Positions 19,101-26,658 of a stretch of DNA of 64,000 nt are shown one piece after another; within the stretch, counting starts at the first letter, position 1; every line of letters begins with the position of its first letter. The translations under genes and the position numbers were made by a program. Source of the stretch: CAMDKS01 sp964402975. Lineage in GTDB: Bacteria; Bdellovibrionota_B; Oligoflexia; Oligoflexales; RGVZ01. The stretch is taken from contig CAYOEM010000009.1 of the NCBI GenBank assembly GCA_964402975.1, forward strand, positions 48,777 to 112,776, in the 5' to 3' direction. The notes below the pieces were generated by a model. That model ran no database searches. It had not been told where the DNA came from and saw nothing but the letters and a program-made list of their open reading frames with translations.

Positions 19101-19778
19101 GGACCTGTCAATATCATGGCGATGCAGGAATACGAAGAGCTGACGGAACGCCGTACGTTTATCACAACTCAACGCGATGAAATAACGGCCTCTATTGAGG
19201 TGCTCAATACCGCGATCTCAGAAATAGAACTTACGAGCCGAGATAAATTTGAGGTTGTGTTCCAGGTCATAAATAAAAACTTCGGCGAACTTTTCGCAAT
19301 TCTTTTCCCAGGTGGCGAGGCGTCACTAGAACTTACCAACAAGGAAGACCCCCTTGCCGGTGGTGTTGAACTTATGGTCCGCTTGCCGGGTAAAACCCGC
19401 AAAAGCATGTCCCTCTGTTCAGGGGGCGAAAAGGCCCTAACCGCGATATCCCTCATCTTCGCACTTCTCAAGACAAAGCCCACGCCGTTCTGCTTTCTTG
19501 ATGAGGTGGATGCTCCATTGGACGAAGCCAACGTTGGACGTTACAACCGCGTTCTTGAAGCGCTTTCGGCTCAGTTCCAGTTTGTGGTCATCACTCACAA
19601 TCGCCGAACAATGGAAGTTCTGGACTCCCTCTACGGCGTAACAATGCAAGAGGGCGGCGTATCTACCGTGGTTGGTGTGGACATGAAAAAAGACCTCCCC
19701 GCTCACTTGAAGAAAGCGTTTAAAGACATCAAGCCTGGAACGCAGGTGCGATCAGTTGAAGCTGCTCAGGCCCATTGA
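16134..19778 (+). CDS. smc: Chromosome segregation protein SMC
   Basis: 1214-residue structural-maintenance-of-chromosomes ATPase of the bacterial condensin, acting with ScpA/ScpB (not in the window). Walker A is GPNGSGKSN at residues 31-39. The Q-loop and arm-start region (SYSMIQQGQVDRILNAKPED) follow, then two long coiled coils (about 165-500 and 670-1020) around a hinge (about 520-670). The C-terminal head has the ABC signature LCSGGEKALTA and Walker B FCFLDEVDAPLDEANV. The length is normal. The ATG at 16134 follows GGAG by nine nt. A strong terminator lies 28 nt downstream. Confidence 0.97.
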   Translation: MHLKKITIDGFKSFADKVVLTFDKGITGIVGPNGSGKSNVIDAVRWVMGEQNAKNLRGEKAIDIIFAGSDRRKALTLAEVSLTFDNTEDTGICPPEYRHEPEITLGRRLYADGEREYFINRKACRLKDIVQFFALTGLGGRSYSMIQQGQVDRILNAKPEDVREILEEAAGTLIYKQRKLEAQKKLEETSLNLSRVDDILREVEKQQNSLENQVEKARLWKELADQLRELELKLFSHNFHYFKEKLTALEEQMTEEQNQEVAQLSSLASWESRYEELQQILADADPELAVLGEKFTVIRESIARAEALISSSLSRVGNNEERLADIDRELSEETSHLRSLEEQVAKFELELTEAETDAARLRSLISDFQNEVDAVDESANVFRSKIDDYEDEVKNIDRLLENNKLRQESIGKEVERIKTSRHSMSERIDLLEAEALSALEAVARWEEKAAGQQSGLDKEIREKHEREGILAQSYNEMKDAQVVRDQGREKYHEVRARLTSLEELVSGATDVAASWATLCEKEGDLSAISPGLIAHHVAFKNTAEELPKKVLTAFENWSERLVVTDADCMSDLVRMCQRHNVGGMPVMLLNKQRAVNPESITAWTAKTGAERLGQYLNIGNAPQEIRDLIDCVYLLHVVQLDEATLTDMPEGLVVFTSQGLLIQGSTDFFIAGSATGGILSRKAEQETLAKQLKELERCVAQSQASIDELDLRINENRQIVGDIDQKLQGQNKEVLAVMAELQSARQTSENKRELADQAKTQVTQMSDQEAQLGEELSGLVESFKSMEKDRQVAAEEADQLRQEFASIDDRREELARQNQQREIDLAKAEMRAQQLRENRKLSQAQLELVQNKLTRRYEEQSRLSAEIDESRLAHKKAESDIEILILERDDLQAKINEKRDANASVHEELKVVDGRLRECRDLQAKLQKSLNEKNLEAERIKLGIESLMSQTQEKYQLVLADIPFVRDEEFDLDKSARTCSQLRSKIDNIGPVNIMAMQEYEELTERRTFITTQRDEITASIEVLNTAISEIELTSRDKFEVVFQVINKNFGELFAILFPGGEASLELTNKEDPLAGGVELMVRLPGKTRKSMSLCSGGEKALTAISLIFALLKTKPTPFCFLDEVDAPLDEANVGRYNRVLEALSAQFQFVVITHNRRTMEVLDSLYGVTMQEGGVSTVVGVDMKKDLPAHLKKAFKDIKPGTQVRSVEAAQAH

Positions 19779-19805
19779 CCACTCGCCCGTCCCATCTGAA
19801 TTGAA

Positions 19806-19838
19806 AAACCCCCGACAGCCCAGAAGCGTCGGGGGTTT
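19806..19838 (+). terminator. Intrinsic terminator after smc
   Basis: An 11-bp perfect stem AAACCCCCGAC / GTCGGGGGTTT with an 11-nt loop, followed by a short T-rich tract (TTTATATTGTTTCT). It is 28 nt past the smc stop. Confidence 0.88.
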
Positions 19839-19945
19839 ATATTGTTTCTGAATGTTTCTCAGATGTTGTGGGGCATCTCGGCAAAAAGACTAAAGCTGTT
19901 GTATAATCCCCAAGGATAGCCTGAAAGTTTTTCGAGGGTGGAGTC

Positions 19946-20713
19946 ATGCGAAAGTCTGTTGTTTTTTTGTTAGTTACCAGCTTATTAACCGCCGCTTGTG
20001 GCGTTCGAGACAATGACAAACCAAATGACTCAAGTGGGCCTGATCTCCAACTGTCGCCTTTTGAGCAACTAGTTGGGGAGTGGTCTGGCATATACCGAGC
20101 CATTGAAAACGATAAGCCTTTCGGTGATGCCTCCGAGGCCTTGATGAAATTGGGCGCTGACGGTAGTTTCAATTTAAACCTCAATAGCCAGGACGAAGCT
20201 CGCGTTGTCGGTCAATGGAATGAATTCCAAGGACGATCGCTCATCATAAAAATTCAAGGCTCATCGGTACCCCGTATCGGTTCTGCAGGAAAATTGATTG
20301 AGCCAATATATGAAATGCAAGGCTCTAATCTCCGTATTTCTGATTCAAAGTTTGAACTAAAATTAACTCGAAAAACTGACAAGCCTGGGGACACGCCAAG
20401 CTCAAACCCAACGACTGGTGTTCTAGGATCTTGGAGTTGCTCCAACAACGACGGGCGTCGGGTGCTGATCAAATTATCTAACGATAACTCTTTTGGCCTA
20501 ACGTCTACAAAAGAAGGAGAACGTTTATTCCTCGCTTCGGGCAGATTCTCCGATGAGGGTGGCGCCGGTATAAAACTGACTCCCACCCAAACTTCAGACC
20601 GACTGCCGGATCAGTCTTATTTCCAATTAAAATTCGTATCAGGAAAAGGCGAGCTTAGACTGAAGTCCGACGTCGCTAACGTTGATACAACTCTCGGCGT
20701 TTGCTCCCGATAA
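19946..20713 (+). CDS. Two-domain lipoprotein, function unknown
   Basis: 255 residues. Signal peptide MRKSVVFLLVTSLLTAAC with a clean lipobox (LTAAC, Cys 18) and mature start GVRDND. The mature part contains two similar beta-rich modules. The first runs from LVGEWSGIYR through GADGSFNLNL to a GQW strand (about residues 47-150). The second runs from VLGSWSCSN through SNDNSFGLTS to SGRF and KGELRL (about 163-250). This looks like a duplicated lipocalin-like domain, which is inference. The ATG follows GAGGGTGG. A TATAAT (-10 like) lies at 19902-19907 without a clear -35. It is convergent with the Omp85-like gene four nt away. Confidence 0.75.
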   Translation: MRKSVVFLLVTSLLTAACGVRDNDKPNDSSGPDLQLSPFEQLVGEWSGIYRAIENDKPFGDASEALMKLGADGSFNLNLNSQDEARVVGQWNEFQGRSLIIKIQGSSVPRIGSAGKLIEPIYEMQGSNLRISDSKFELKLTRKTDKPGDTPSSNPTTGVLGSWSCSNNDGRRVLIKLSNDNSFGLTSTKEGERLFLASGRFSDEGGAGIKLTPTQTSDRLPDQSYFQLKFVSGKGELRLKSDVANVDTTLGVCSR

Positions 20714-20717
20714 GAAG

Positions 20718-22040
20718 CTAAAAAACTAGCTTATAAGGCTGAAAGAACTGGTTTAATCCAATGCTAAGCCCACGGCTTTTGGTATTACCAACGGATACGC
20801 CGTAATCAACTCGGATGATAAATCTGTAGACCTGGGGAATTGAAATGCGAACCCCTCCCCCAACAGATGTCTCACGTCCCTTGGAAAAATTTGCCCCCCG
20901 CATCCAAGCCGAGCCAGTATCTAAAAAAATGGCGGGCTGGATGTGCGCATATTTCATTTTAGCGGCGATAACTCTCGCCTCGAAATTTCCGTAGGCAATC
21001 GTATCACCGTAATGAATCCCATCGGGAAGACCGCGAACAGAATCAAAGCCCCCAAGGTAATAAACAGCGGCCACAGTATTTTGGCTAGTGGACGCTGCGA
21101 AAAGACGGCCGGCCAAATTCACATCGCCAGGCAACTTCAAGAAGCCATACAATTCCGACTCTGCGAATCTCCCCGTACTATCAGCCCCGCGGGCACCACC
21201 TAAAGAGAGCTTGCCCTTGATGCCCGCATAATTTAGACCCTCAACCGTTAAGTTGTCGTATGCAAGCATTGGAGCAACGAGAGCTCCGTAACCTGCATTT
21301 TCGTTGACACTTAGGTCTGAGGGGAGTCCTTTTTTTTGGCCTTCGTATTCTCGCTGGGCGTTAAAGCGAGCAGGGTTCTCTCGAAGAATTTGTGATTGAA
21401 ATCCAATTTGCCAACCATCGTCGACGTCATCATGTAGTGGATATAACAGATGAAATTTTCCCGTCCACGAGTCACTACTAACGTATCCATAAATGTTCTC
21501 GTCATCGTCAAAAAAATCCCTGCGCCGACGATCGAGCCAAAGCTCTCCACCCCATAGACCTCGTCCACGCCAGGCACGCGGGGACTTGAAAAAAAAGAAA
21601 GCTCCTGGCGCCATACCGCCGTAACGCCTGACTTCACCGCCCATCGCAAGGAGGCGTCCAAAAGAGTTCGTCTCATAGCCACCAAGAATTAGAAGGGGAG
21701 TGCCACCGCCGTAAGCACCTCTAACGACGGGGATTCGGGTCCACTTTTCCTTTAGTTCAATCACGACCACACATGTGCCAGACATCCCTGCGGTTTGGAT
21801 ATCCACCGCCGTGAAGATGTCTGTTGTCAAAATTTTTGCCTGAAGTTTATCTTGATGATCCTGAGACCATCTATTTTGATTATCAAGTGTGAGATAGTCT
21901 CGAAGCCACGCCTCATCCGTACGCATTAAACCTTGGATCTTGAATGTAGGATTTTGACAGTCATCGGTCTTGGCATGGCCTTCTGTTTCAGCAAGCACAC
22001 ACATGACAAGAGACAGACTGATCGCGATAAATCTATTCAA
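20718..22040 (-). CDS. Omp85-family outer-membrane protein with a single POTRA-like domain
   Basis: 440 residues. Signal peptide about 1-23 (ends EGHA). A short POTRA-like domain (about 30-97: FKIQGLMRTDEAWLRDYL, then TDIFTAVDIQTAG, VVVIELKEKW) precedes a C-terminal barrel ending in F. The barrel shows the family loop motif GFDSVRGLPDG, equivalent to the VRGF/Y lid motif, and AIFLDTGSAW. BamA has five POTRAs and TamA three, so this is a reduced member; patatin-type and other short Omp85 proteins are similar. The TTG start at 22040 overlaps the hldD stop (TTGA), so translation is probably coupled. The client is unknown. Confidence 0.8.
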   Translation of the reverse strand: MNRFIAISLSLVMCVLAETEGHAKTDDCQNPTFKIQGLMRTDEAWLRDYLTLDNQNRWSQDHQDKLQAKILTTDIFTAVDIQTAGMSGTCVVVIELKEKWTRIPVVRGAYGGGTPLLILGGYETNSFGRLLAMGGEVRRYGGMAPGAFFFFKSPRAWRGRGLWGGELWLDRRRRDFFDDDENIYGYVSSDSWTGKFHLLYPLHDDVDDGWQIGFQSQILRENPARFNAQREYEGQKKGLPSDLSVNENAGYGALVAPMLAYDNLTVEGLNYAGIKGKLSLGGARGADSTGRFAESELYGFLKLPGDVNLAGRLFAASTSQNTVAAVYYLGGFDSVRGLPDGIHYGDTIAYGNFEARVIAAKMKYAHIQPAIFLDTGSAWMRGANFSKGRETSVGGGVRISIPQVYRFIIRVDYGVSVGNTKSRGLSIGLNQFFQPYKLVF

Positions 22041-23023
22041 AGATATTGATCTTCTTTTTGTAGATAATTACAGACGTAGTCTAAGATGCCCTCTTCGAGG
22101 GAGCTCATCTTGCCTTTGTAGCCAGTTCGACGGCGCAACTCATCTAGATTTGCCTCTGTAAAATACTGATATTGATTCCGCAACTGTAGAGGCATCTCAA
22201 TCCACTCAAATTTTTCTTTTTTGATCTGCAGGGCCTTGAATACCGCTCGACCGAGGTCAGAAAACGAACGCGCTCGCCCAGAACCAAGGTTAAAAATCCC
22301 GCTGACTGCAATACGTCTCGAGTGATAAAGATGGTAGAGAACATCGACAACGTCTTTAACGTAAACAAAGTCTCGTTTTTGCTCGCCGTTGGCATAATCA
22401 GGTTTATAGCTCTTAAATAGTTTTAGACATTCATGATCACGGACCTGGGGGAAAGCGTGGAGCACGACGCTGGCCTGGGATCCCTTGTGATATTCCTGAG
22501 GCCCGTAGACATTGAAGAATTTCAGTCCAGCCCAAAAAGGCGGTTTATGCTGCTGTCTGAGCACCCAAGTATCGAATAGGTGCTTGCTATAGCCATATGG
22601 ATTTATCGGTCGAAGGCTTGGTATTTTCTTAGCGTCATCGCTATAACCTAGTTCGCCTGCACCATAAGTAGCGGCCGACGATGCGTAGATAAACGGGATC
22701 TTATGCTTTGCCGCAAAATCCCAAAGGCGCATGGAAAAGTGAAGATTATTTTCGACAAGATAGTCCACATTAGCTTCAGTCGTTGACGAGCAGGCGCCCA
22801 TGTGAAAAATAGCCTCTATACGAAGCCCTTTCGGGAGACTCTCCAGCCAGTCAAAGAATTTATCTTTGTGGACGATATCGGTGATTTTTCTTTTGACTAG
22901 GTTTTTCCACTTGGGCCCCTCGCCCATGTGATCGACAACAACGATGTCGTTTAGCCCTTTTTCATTGAGCTTCCAAACCAACGCTGAGCCTATGAATCCG
23001 GCTCCGCCGGTAACAATAATCAT
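22037..23023 (-). CDS. hldD: ADP-L-glycero-D-manno-heptose 6-epimerase
   Basis: 328-residue SDR-family epimerase, the last step in making ADP-L,D-heptose for the LPS inner core. NAD(P)-binding TGGAGFIGSALVW at the N-terminus, the SSAATYG and YGYSKHLFD (YxxxK) catalytic region, FNVYGPQEYHKG and DFVYVKDVV all match HldD. It is slightly longer than the 310-residue E. coli enzyme. The ATG at 23023 has GGGAGGG upstream. It implies heptose-containing LPS. It overlaps the downstream Omp85-like gene by four nt, linking LPS synthesis and an outer-membrane protein in one transcript. Confidence 0.95.
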   Translation of the reverse strand: MIIVTGGAGFIGSALVWKLNEKGLNDIVVVDHMGEGPKWKNLVKRKITDIVHKDKFFDWLESLPKGLRIEAIFHMGACSSTTEANVDYLVENNLHFSMRLWDFAAKHKIPFIYASSAATYGAGELGYSDDAKKIPSLRPINPYGYSKHLFDTWVLRQQHKPPFWAGLKFFNVYGPQEYHKGSQASVVLHAFPQVRDHECLKLFKSYKPDYANGEQKRDFVYVKDVVDVLYHLYHSRRIAVSGIFNLGSGRARSFSDLGRAVFKALQIKKEKFEWIEMPLQLRNQYQYFTEANLDELRRRTGYKGKMSSLEEGILDYVCNYLQKEDQYL

Positions 23024-23113
23024 TTACGGCACCCTCCCTTTGGGGCTAGACTCCCATCCTGCCACAGTTTTCGGGCGGTTGGAATTGTTCTCTATACAGA
23101 GGTATCCCGATTT

Positions 23114-23467
23114 ATGGGTTTAGGCATACTGGAAATTTTGATCATTGGACTAGCTGCTATGGTGCTTATAGGGCCAAGTCGGCTACCAAGCCTCATGCGA
23201 CAATTTGCAAAAATATACGTACATTTACGCCGAACCTCAAATGATTTCAAAAGTGCCTTCGACCATGTGATCCATGAGGCTGAGGCGGAGATGGTAGGGG
23301 CCAAACGCCACGCTAGTGAATTCGCGGGGTCAATAATGGCCCCCAATACTACGACGGAGTCGAGCACATCAGCTCCCGCGTCCCTTTCAATGGGAAGCCA
23401 TCTGCCTTCGCGCACGGACCAACCCTTCAACTGGGATGCGGACCGGGCACATCAGAATCAGTCCTAA
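23114..23467 (+). CDS. TatA/TatB-family twin-arginine translocase subunit
   Basis: 117 residues. One N-terminal membrane helix (about 5-21, GILEILIIGLAAMVLIGPSRLPSLMR) with the conserved hinge G-P-x-x-L-P, an amphipathic helix (residues 25-55) and a polar Ser/Thr/Asn-rich tail. The length, a long acidic helix (HVIHEAEAEMVG) and the Pro in the hinge favour TatB, but TatA cannot be excluded. No tatC or second tatA lies next to it. The ATG follows GAGG by about 11 nt. It is upstream of lysA by 34 nt and may share its transcript. It is divergent from hldD. Confidence 0.82.
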   Translation: MGLGILEILIIGLAAMVLIGPSRLPSLMRQFAKIYVHLRRTSNDFKSAFDHVIHEAEAEMVGAKRHASEFAGSIMAPNTTTESSTSAPASLSMGSHLPSRTDQPFNWDADRAHQNQS

Positions 23468-23501
23468 TGCCATTCGCCTAGGGAGTGCCAAGATTTCAAC
23501 G

Positions 23502-24791
23502 ATGACAACACATTTCCCCGGTGATCACTTTCAGAGAATTGACCGCAAGCTGCACTTAGGCGGTATCGAGCTGTCGCAGTTAGCTGGGCAATTCGGTACT
23601 CCTTTATTTGTTTATGATTTTGACCGGGTACGCAGTCTCGCCAGTCAGATTACACGGGAACTGAAAACGATCAGCGCGGGATCGCGCGCCTTCTTCGCTG
23701 TAAAAGCTCTGGGCAACTTGTCTGCCTTAAGAGTCATCCATCAGCAGGGCCTTGGCATGGACGTGGTTAGCGGCGGAGAAATTGAGCGCTGTTTGGCTGC
23801 TGGTATTCCCCCCGCCGACATCATCTTTTCAGGAGTAGCTAAGTCACGCAGTGAAATTGAAATTGGTGTTCATTCCGGCATCTCTTGTTTCAACATCGAG
23901 TCACCCCACGAGATTGATTTGCTAGATGAGATCTCCAGTCGTCGCCATCAGAGGGTCAAAATCGCACTGAGGGTCAATCCGGACGTAGACGGCAAGACTC
24001 ATAAAAAAATTAATACAGGCCCGGCTGACACTAAATTTGGCTTAAGCCCTGAGCTTGCCAGGTCGATTTGCAAAAAAGTTTTGAACACCAAGTATCTTTC
24101 GCTCGAAGGATTAAGTTGCCATATCGGAAGTCAGATTCTTGATTTGTCTTCGTTCAAAAATGCCGCAAGCGAAATGCGAGACTTTGCGCGTGATCTTATG
24201 ACGATCGGCGCGCGCTTGCGTCATATCGATATGGGCGGAGGTGTCGGCGTTGCATATCGACCATCTGAGTTGAATCAGGTACCAACCTTTAATCAGTGGG
24301 TAGACATCTCAAGGAGAGCTCTTCCCTCGGACGATCTTGATCTTTATCTGGAACCTGGCCGTTCAATTGTCGGAGACTGTGCCGTGCTGCTTACTGAGGT
24401 GCTTGACATCAAATCTGGGGCAACGAAGAAATTTGCTCTCACGGATGCTGGCATGACAGAACTAATACGGCCCGCCATGTATGATGCATATCACCATATA
24501 GAGCCTTTGTTGTTTAAAGATAGCGAATCTGCCGATCAATACGATGTAGTCGGTCCGGTCTGTGAGACGTCCTGCTCACTTGGAAGTGACATGCGACTTG
24601 GCTCTCTAAAGATTGGAGATATTTTAGCGGTGTATACGGCCGGAGCTTACGGGATGTCGATGGCATCAAACTATAATTCAAGACCAAAGCCTCCAGAGGT
24701 GGCTATTGACCAAGGTACAGTCCGTCAAATAAAAAAGCGGGAAGAACTCACGACCCTTTGGTCAGATGAAATAGGCTATCTCAACCGTTGA
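23502..24791 (+). CDS. lysA: Diaminopimelate decarboxylase
   Basis: 429-residue PLP enzyme, the final step to L-lysine. The PLP lysine is K68 in FFAVKALGN. GLSCHIGSQI, DMGGGVGVAY, LEPGRSIVGD and GPVCETSCSLGSD (the active-site Cys supplied across the dimer) are all present, followed by YTAGAYGMSMASNYN. The ATG at 23502 starts MTTHFPGDHF and is near the homologous N-terminus; an in-frame ATG-type start at 23436 lies within the upstream gene and is less likely. It ends convergent with the cytochrome gene, 29 nt apart. Confidence 0.95.
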   Translation: MTTHFPGDHFQRIDRKLHLGGIELSQLAGQFGTPLFVYDFDRVRSLASQITRELKTISAGSRAFFAVKALGNLSALRVIHQQGLGMDVVSGGEIERCLAAGIPPADIIFSGVAKSRSEIEIGVHSGISCFNIESPHEIDLLDEISSRRHQRVKIALRVNPDVDGKTHKKINTGPADTKFGLSPELARSICKKVLNTKYLSLEGLSCHIGSQILDLSSFKNAASEMRDFARDLMTIGARLRHIDMGGGVGVAYRPSELNQVPTFNQWVDISRRALPSDDLDLYLEPGRSIVGDCAVLLTEVLDIKSGATKKFALTDAGMTELIRPAMYDAYHHIEPLLFKDSESADQYDVVGPVCETSCSLGSDMRLGSLKIGDILAVYTAGAYGMSMASNYNSRPKPPEVAIDQGTVRQIKKREELTTLWSDEIGYLNR

Positions 24792-24820
24792 GTCGAAAAA
24801 TAAAATATGAACCTGGGGTT

Positions 24821-25279
24821 TTATTTACCCCACGCTCTAATCATAGCGATCAGGCCTTTGACCTCATCTTCACTCAAAACGGCGCCCCAGGGCGGCATCG
24901 TGCCAGATAGCCCAACAGAGGTTCCACCCTCTTTGATCACTTTTGCAATATGGTTATCATCGACTTTAGCCTGCCAAACCTTGTCATGAAAATTCCTTGG
25001 CTTGGGATTCATGGCAGCAGCTGCGGCACCATCTGCACGCCCGTCAACACCATGACAACTGGAGCACAGTGCAGAAAATTTGCCAGCAATTGGATCGGCG
25101 TTCGCCGTCGTTGCCTGTGTTACATCAGGTATCTCGCCTTTTTCTGTCAGTTTCATCTGCTTAGCGCTGGTGAGCTGACGCTCTTGCGTGAACTGCTTCC
25201 AGTAAGGACGTGGGTCGTACTGCTCCATACATCCAACTAAAAGGAACGCGGCCACAAAAACATGAAACGACGCTTTCAT
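24821..25279 (-). CDS. Mono-haem c-type cytochrome lipoprotein
   Basis: 152 residues. Lipoprotein signal MKASFHVFVAAFLLVGC (Cys 17) followed by MEQYDPRPYW. Haem-binding CSSCH at 72-76, and a likely axial Met at 128 in SGTMPPWG, as in class I cytochromes c. It is anchored in a membrane on the periplasmic side and probably shuttles electrons to an oxidase, which is inference because no oxidase gene lies nearby. The ATG at 25279 has GAGGTGG upstream. An in-frame start further out would bury the signal peptide. The lipobox before a soluble cytochrome domain is common in delta-group bacteria. Confidence 0.88.
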   Translation of the reverse strand: MKASFHVFVAAFLLVGCMEQYDPRPYWKQFTQERQLTSAKQMKLTEKGEIPDVTQATTANADPIAGKFSALCSSCHGVDGRADGAAAAAMNPKPRNFHDKVWQAKVDDNHIAKVIKEGGTSVGLSGTMPPWGAVLSEDEVKGLIAMIRAWGK

Positions 25280-25834
25280 AAACGACACCACCTCACAACG
25301 ACTTCGTGATCCAAGACTGGTAACTATAGCAAATCCATCGCAGGTAGTTAACCAGGTAATTTCACTTGATAACACAGACCGGTAGTAGAAAGAAGAGCCT
25401 TATCTTAACGCTGTTCGTCTAACGAAAACCCATTACTAGGCAGGCACAACCCGCCACCTGCCTAACTTTATAGCAAAATGCCCGGGTTTTGGGCGCGATG
25501 CCTTCCACACGCTAGGTGATTATTTTTTAGCCTCATGACCGACGATGTTCTCGCCCCCCCGGTGTCAGAGAATTGGCGCAGACCGGGTCAAAAAGCTGTC
25601 GCTAAGCGTTGGGAAATTGTCAGGTCGCGGACCACCACCTTGCACCTTGGGAATCTGACAAAAAGATAAAAGTCTTTGAACAATTTCGTCCCTCTGAAGG
25701 CCGATCCACAGCTCAACATACCTAGGAAAAAATGACCTCGATAGTTTTGGCACAGCTCTTGAATCAGTTCCTGTGAATCAGTGTGTCTGTCCGCAGAACA
25801 TGCGTGCATCGTATTGCTCGCATTGGAGCTTGGT
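25280..25834. other. 555-nt intergenic region upstream of the flagellar operon
   Basis: No convincing gene. It lies between the divergent cytochrome gene and fliL. It holds an 8-bp inverted repeat (TAGGCAGG 25437-25444 / CCTGCCTA 25457-25464), a GCCC/GGGC hairpin (about 25480-25494), a run of seven C at 25553-25559 and a sigma-54-like promoter at 25747-25763. No match to SRP, tmRNA, RNase P or 6S RNA signatures was seen. An unrecognised small RNA is possible. Confidence 0.55.
25747..25763 (+). promoter_or_regulatory. Sigma-54-like promoter of the flagellar operon
   Basis: TTGGCACAGCTCTTGAA. The -24 box TTGGCAC is perfect and GG-N10-GA has the correct spacing, but the -12 dinucleotide is GA rather than the consensus GC. 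It lies 72 nt upstream of the fliL ATG, at the head of 15 co-directional genes. Confidence 0.45.
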
Positions 25835-26617
25835 ATGGCGAAAAAAGAAGAAAAAAAAGACGACAAAAAAGCGAAAGAACCGCTCACCCCAGAGCAAGCA
25901 GCAGCTGCTGCAAAAAAGAAGAAAATAATTATTGCCATAGCAGCTGGGGTCATTGTTGTCGCTGGTGGCGCATTCGCTGCCATAAAAATGCTTGGGAAAT
26001 CTGACAAAGAAAAAGCTGAGGCTCATACCACAGAGGACGCTGAACATAGTGACAAACGCGCTGATGCGGAAACAGATGGGAGCGTCGAGGGTCATGCCGA
26101 GGGAGACGCGCACGAAAAAGCCGACGCCAAAAAAGACGAGCACAGCAAGGATGAAGGTCACAAGGCTGAGGGTGGTGACCACGCCGCCAAAGAGGGCGAG
26201 AAAAAAGACGACGCTCATGGCGGAAACGATGCACACGCCAGCAAAGATGACGGGCATGGGGATGCTAAGGAGGCCTCTGGATCCTCGACTCAAGGAAAGT
26301 CAGGTCGATATTCTGGAATTGGCCTCATGTACGACATGAAACCGTTTCATCTCAACTTGGGTAATCCTCTTGAAAATCGTTACGTCCGACTTGAAGTTCG
26401 ATTTGAATACCCAAATGAGGAGCAAAAATCTGAGCTATCCGCAAGAGACAGCCAAATCCGCGATGCCATCGTTTCTATCGTCAGCCGCAAAACGAGAGAG
26501 CATCTTCTGAGTCCTGACGGGAAAGATCAACTGCGCCTCGAAATTAAAAACAGGGTGAACCAATATCTGGAGAAGAAGATCACGAACGTTTATATCACGG
26601 ATATTCTCATCGAGTGA
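25835..26617 (+). CDS. fliL: Flagellar basal-body-associated protein FliL
   Basis: 260 residues. Cytoplasmic Lys/Glu-rich start, membrane helix about 31-50 (IIIAIAAGVIVVAGGAFAAI), then the periplasmic FliL domain (about 160-260) with YVRLEVRFEYPNEEQ and the C-terminal YITDILIE typical of the family. FliL surrounds the stator units and affects torque. The linker between helix and domain (about 64-149) is unusually long, acidic and Lys-rich, and holds ten histidines. The ATG at 25835 follows GGAG by six nt. It is the first gene of the flagellar operon. Confidence 0.93.
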   Translation: MAKKEEKKDDKKAKEPLTPEQAAAAAKKKKIIIAIAAGVIVVAGGAFAAIKMLGKSDKEKAEAHTTEDAEHSDKRADAETDGSVEGHAEGDAHEKADAKKDEHSKDEGHKAEGGDHAAKEGEKKDDAHGGNDAHASKDDGHGDAKEASGSSTQGKSGRYSGIGLMYDMKPFHLNLGNPLENRYVRLEVRFEYPNEEQKSELSARDSQIRDAIVSIVSRKTREHLLSPDGKDQLRLEIKNRVNQYLEKKITNVYITDILIE

Positions 26618-26658
26618 CATCTAGGTTCCCGGAGCAAATGAACTCAACGGAGAAAGCC

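Noticed and set aside
24799..24835. AT-rich inverted repeat between lysA and the cytochrome gene as terminator
   Set aside because: The arms are almost only A/T, and the stem would be too weak to call.
25437..25464. Inverted repeat TAGGCAGG/CCTGCCTA as an intrinsic terminator
   Set aside because: No T-run on either side and no gene ending nearby. Kept only as an unexplained hairpin.
25588..26293. Hydrophobic open frames on the minus strand opposite fliL
   Set aside because: They are the antisense of the Lys/Glu/Ala-rich fliL sequence, which yields Phe/Leu/Ser-rich frames. fliL has clear family motifs.
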